Below are positions 62,402 to 64,000 of a stretch of DNA of 64,000 bases, piece after piece. Position 1 is the stretch's first letter. Every line of letters starts with the position of its first letter. Under the pieces are notes generated by a model. That model saw only the letters and a list, made by a program, of their open reading frames with translations, searched no databases and was not told the origin of the DNA. The DNA comes from Halanaerobium salsuginis (GTDB taxonomy: Bacteria > Bacillota > Halanaerobiia > Halanaerobiales > Halanaerobiaceae): positions 102,834-166,833 of the forward strand of contig NZ_FOTI01000001.1 of the NCBI RefSeq assembly GCF_900114545.1, in the 5' to 3' direction. Both the position numbers and the translations under genes were made by a program.

Positions 62402-62439
62402 TAGAAATGAAGGTGCTGGCCCGGGGATCGGTGTAAAAA

Positions 62440-62733
62440 ATGGATAAAGGTAAAGTATATAAAAAAGCAATAGACAATTGGGGTTTTAAATCTCAATCGA
62501 TTATGTTAATGGAAGAATGTGCAGAATTAATTCAAGCTGTATCAAAGCTGCATAGGACCGGAAATCCAAATAAAATGTATGAAGAAATAGCAGATGTTGA
62601 AATCATGATAGAACAAATAAAAACCTTTTACGGGGATGTTGCAGAAAAAGAAATTGACAAGCATTATAAAAATAAACTTGATAGATTGGAAGGGTTGATT
62701 CAAAATGCTGGAGGAAGCAAAAAAGATATGTGA
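62440..62733 (+). CDS. MazG-like nucleotide pyrophosphohydrolase
   Basis: 97 residues. Helical MazG-type core with metal-binding acidic motifs: LMEECAELIQAVSKL and YEEIADVEIMIEQIK. Such enzymes clear nucleotide triphosphates or alarmones in phage-infected cells. Weak ribosome site; preceded by a G+C-rich motif. Confidence 0.85.
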   Translation: MDKGKVYKKAIDNWGFKSQSIMLMEECAELIQAVSKLHRTGNPNKMYEEIADVEIMIEQIKTFYGDVAEKEIDKHYKNKLDRLEGLIQNAGGSKKDM

Positions 62734-62953
62734 ATATCAAGGAATTAAAACTCATATTCAAGTGCCGGTTATTTGCCCTCACTGCAACCGGAGGACAATG
62801 ATATTAGATAGTGTCAAGGATAAAGGCACTTGCATTAGATGCGGAAGAGAGAAACCAATTAATGAGCTTCTGAGGGAAGAGGAAGCTGATTGGCTGGAAA
62901 GACACAAAGGGACAGATATAAAAATGAGGACCAACAGGGGTGATTGCGGGTGA
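62705..62953 (+). CDS. Zinc-ribbon phage protein (82 aa)
   Basis: Overlaps the MazG-like gene. CPHC and CIRC pairs form a zinc ribbon (VICPHCNRRTMILDSVKDKGTCIRCGREK). Function unknown. Confidence 0.65.
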   Translation: MLEEAKKICEYQGIKTHIQVPVICPHCNRRTMILDSVKDKGTCIRCGREKPINELLREEEADWLERHKGTDIKMRTNRGDCG

Positions 62954-63186
62954 ATATTAAAATCATCAAAATATCAGCCAATACTACTGGGTTTATGGTC
63001 GGCAGAAAAGAATGCATAACTATTGACTCCTGGAATGTAACTTTTTATTTTGAAAAACATTCTAATAAATTAATTACAAAGATTGAGCCAATAACAATTA
63101 AAATTAAAGAAATCCCGGATAGTACTGAAGAATTAAAAAAAATAATATTTAATGAGTTCGCTAAACTATTTCAACAAAAAGGGTGA
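62950..63186 (+). CDS. Unknown phage protein (78 aa)
   Basis: GTG 62950 overlaps the previous stop (GTGA) and has AGGGGTG upstream; TTG 62944 is a longer alternative. Beta-rich with no recognised domain. Confidence 0.55.
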   Translation: MNIKIIKISANTTGFMVGRKECITIDSWNVTFYFEKHSNKLITKIEPITIKIKEIPDSTEELKKIIFNEFAKLFQQKG

Positions 63187-63190
63187 TTGG

Positions 63191-63628
63191 ATGCAGGATT
63201 ATTATTCAAGAGTAATTAAGGAGCTGCTTAACTATAAAGAATATAAACAGCGATGTGCTGTAATCAGAATAGAATTAGACGAATTAATAGAATCAAACCG
63301 AGGAGTAAGTTATGAAGGAGTAAATGTTAAAGGCAGCAATGATTTTAGATCGGCTACAGAAAATGCGGTAATTAATCGAGATGAAAGTGAACTCAAAGAA
63401 GAATTAAGAAGTAAAGAGTGCATGATAGCAAAAATTGAAGAAGCTCTTAAGGCTCTAGACACGATAGAAAGATTTGTAGTGGAAAAAAAGTATATGACAG
63501 GAAGATTTGAGAAAGATGTGAACATATATACTCACCCAAAATTTGAGTGGGGAAGAAACAAATATTATGATTTTAAAGACCAGGCAATAGAGAAAATAGC
63601 AAGAATTCTTGGATATGCAAAAAAATAA
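63191..63628 (+). CDS. ArpU/RinA-like phage late transcriptional regulator
   Basis: 145 residues. Helical protein ending in a sigma-region-4-like segment (LDTIERFVVEKKYMTGRFEKDV ... GRNKYYDFKDQAIEKIARILGYAKK), as in ArpU and RinA-type regulators that sit just before the terminase genes. The last gene before the structured segment, so it probably drives late transcription from there. ATG 63191 follows GGGTGATTGG. Confidence 0.68.
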   Translation: MQDYYSRVIKELLNYKEYKQRCAVIRIELDELIESNRGVSYEGVNVKGSNDFRSATENAVINRDESELKEELRSKECMIAKIEEALKALDTIERFVVEKKYMTGRFEKDVNIYTHPKFEWGRNKYYDFKDQAIEKIARILGYAKK

Positions 63629-63632
63629 ACAG

Positions 63633-63653
63633 TTAGTAAACAATTAGTAAACA
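63633..63653 (+). repeat. Tandem direct repeat TTAGTAAACA downstream of the late regulator
   Basis: Two identical 10-mers with an 11-base period (63633-63642, 63644-63653), a helical-turn spacing typical of activator sites. A third imperfect copy (AACAG) precedes them. They lie about 70-90 bases upstream of the promoter-like site at 63724. Confidence 0.6.
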
Positions 63654-63669
63654 TTTAAGGCTTTAAAAG

Positions 63670-63735
63670 ATGATATATTAATATCATGGAAAGTATAAGT
63701 TTTTTCAATAACTTTCCTCCTCGTATAATATACTT
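63670..63735 (+). promoter_or_regulatory. Activator-dependent-looking promoter region
   Basis: Contains a hairpin ATGATAT/ATATCAT (63670-63687), an inverted repeat GGAAAGT (63688-63694) and ACTTTCC (63711-63717), and TATAAT (63724-63729) with no -35 consensus. The inverted repeat straddles the -35 position, which suits a site for the late regulator encoded just upstream. Confidence 0.55.
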
Positions 63736-64000
63736 AGTGATATTGAAATTTATCACCATTTAAATATAAATTTGCTTGTTTCTATTAAGTTTAGATTTAG
63801 TCCCTGATATAATGATATCAAAAGATATCCAGGGAAGATTTAGACCCTCCTTGTAGCATGTATTTACATGACTACTTTTTAAGTTTGATCCCCTGAGGCT
63901 GATATGAACTCCTAACCCGTATGTTGTGTCCCATTTGTTTTCTGCTGCTTTAGCAGGCAGCTGCCTCTGTACTCAAAACTTACTGGTGAACACTAATGGC
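63736..64000 (+). ncRNA. Gene-free, hairpin-rich segment, possible structured phage RNA
   Basis: No open frame of useful length on either strand to the window edge. Stems seen: CCCTG/CAGGG enclosing GATATC-AAAA-GATATC (63806-63836); GTAG-CATG/CATG-A-CTAC (63852-63875); CTGC-TTTA-GCAG and the palindrome GCAGCTGC near 63940-63965. G+C content is higher than in the flanking DNA. Its place between the late regulator and the expected terminase genes fits large phage RNAs of the GOLLD/ROOL kind, but I recognise no family motif; a long leader is the alternative. Confidence 0.45.

Noticed and set aside
63880..64000. tRNA or known riboswitch at the right edge
   Set aside because: I found no T-loop, anticodon stem or known riboswitch core on either strand.

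Overview
The window comes from a low-G+C (roughly one third G+C), diderm member of the Firmicutes, most likely Halanaerobium or a close relative in the Halanaerobiales. This is inferred from Firmicutes-type housekeeping blocks (efp, asp23-amaP-DUF2273-nusB, a T-box-free ilv-leu operon) lying beside two separate outer-membrane secretins, which only a diderm cell needs. I could not test the assignment by database search.

Bases 1-15840 hold a type IV pilus locus: pilT (cut by the left edge), pilC, a major pilin, an O-antigen-ligase-like gene with a stop codon near its start, a second pilin, the prepilin peptidase, two successive V-W-X minor pilin triplets, and pilM-N-O-P-Q. The major pilin is preceded by a leader RNA that looks like a c-di-GMP-II riboswitch with a terminator. 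Both PilX-like proteins carry inserted modules resembling chitin-binding CBM5/12 domains, so this pilus may act as an adhesin. A LuxR-type regulator on the minus strand and a small secreted protein follow.

Bases 17460-29770 are one long branched-chain amino acid block: ilvE, ilvD, ilvB, ilvN, ilvC, leuA, leuC, leuD, leuB, cimA. Having cimA beside leuBCD points to isoleucine synthesis through citramalate. A long leader with an intrinsic terminator precedes ilvB.

Bases 30087-38855 are a second, more A+T-rich secretion-pilus locus, best read as a type II secretion system: ATPase E, platform protein F, pseudopilins G-H-I-J-K, an L function split into two genes, then M, C and secretin D. Both secretins in the window end in nearly the same C-terminal tail. 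Bases 38943-46900 hold an aroK-aroB fusion, aroQ, an aminopeptidase P, efp, an FAD/NAD oxidoreductase, asp23, amaP, a DUF2273 gene, nusB and an aspartate aminotransferase.

From about 47.3 kb to the right edge lies a temperate prophage with no right end in the window. The left border holds the 3' part of a tRNA-Leu(CAG) gene and a second tRNA 3' fragment next to the integrase. A leftward lysogeny operon (repressor, unknown secreted protein, ImmA/IrrE-like peptidase, integrase) faces a rightward early operon: Cro, antirepressor, many small unknown genes, a DnaD-type replication protein with repeats inside its gene, SSB, an HNH nuclease, RusA, a MazG-like protein and an ArpU-like late regulator. 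Two features of this region are not explained by the gene list. One is a G+C-rich palindromic motif (TGGCCCGGGCCA and half sites) repeated mostly at gene ends between 54.9 and 62.5 kb. The other is a gene-free, hairpin-rich segment at 63.63-64.0 kb behind a promoter-like site.
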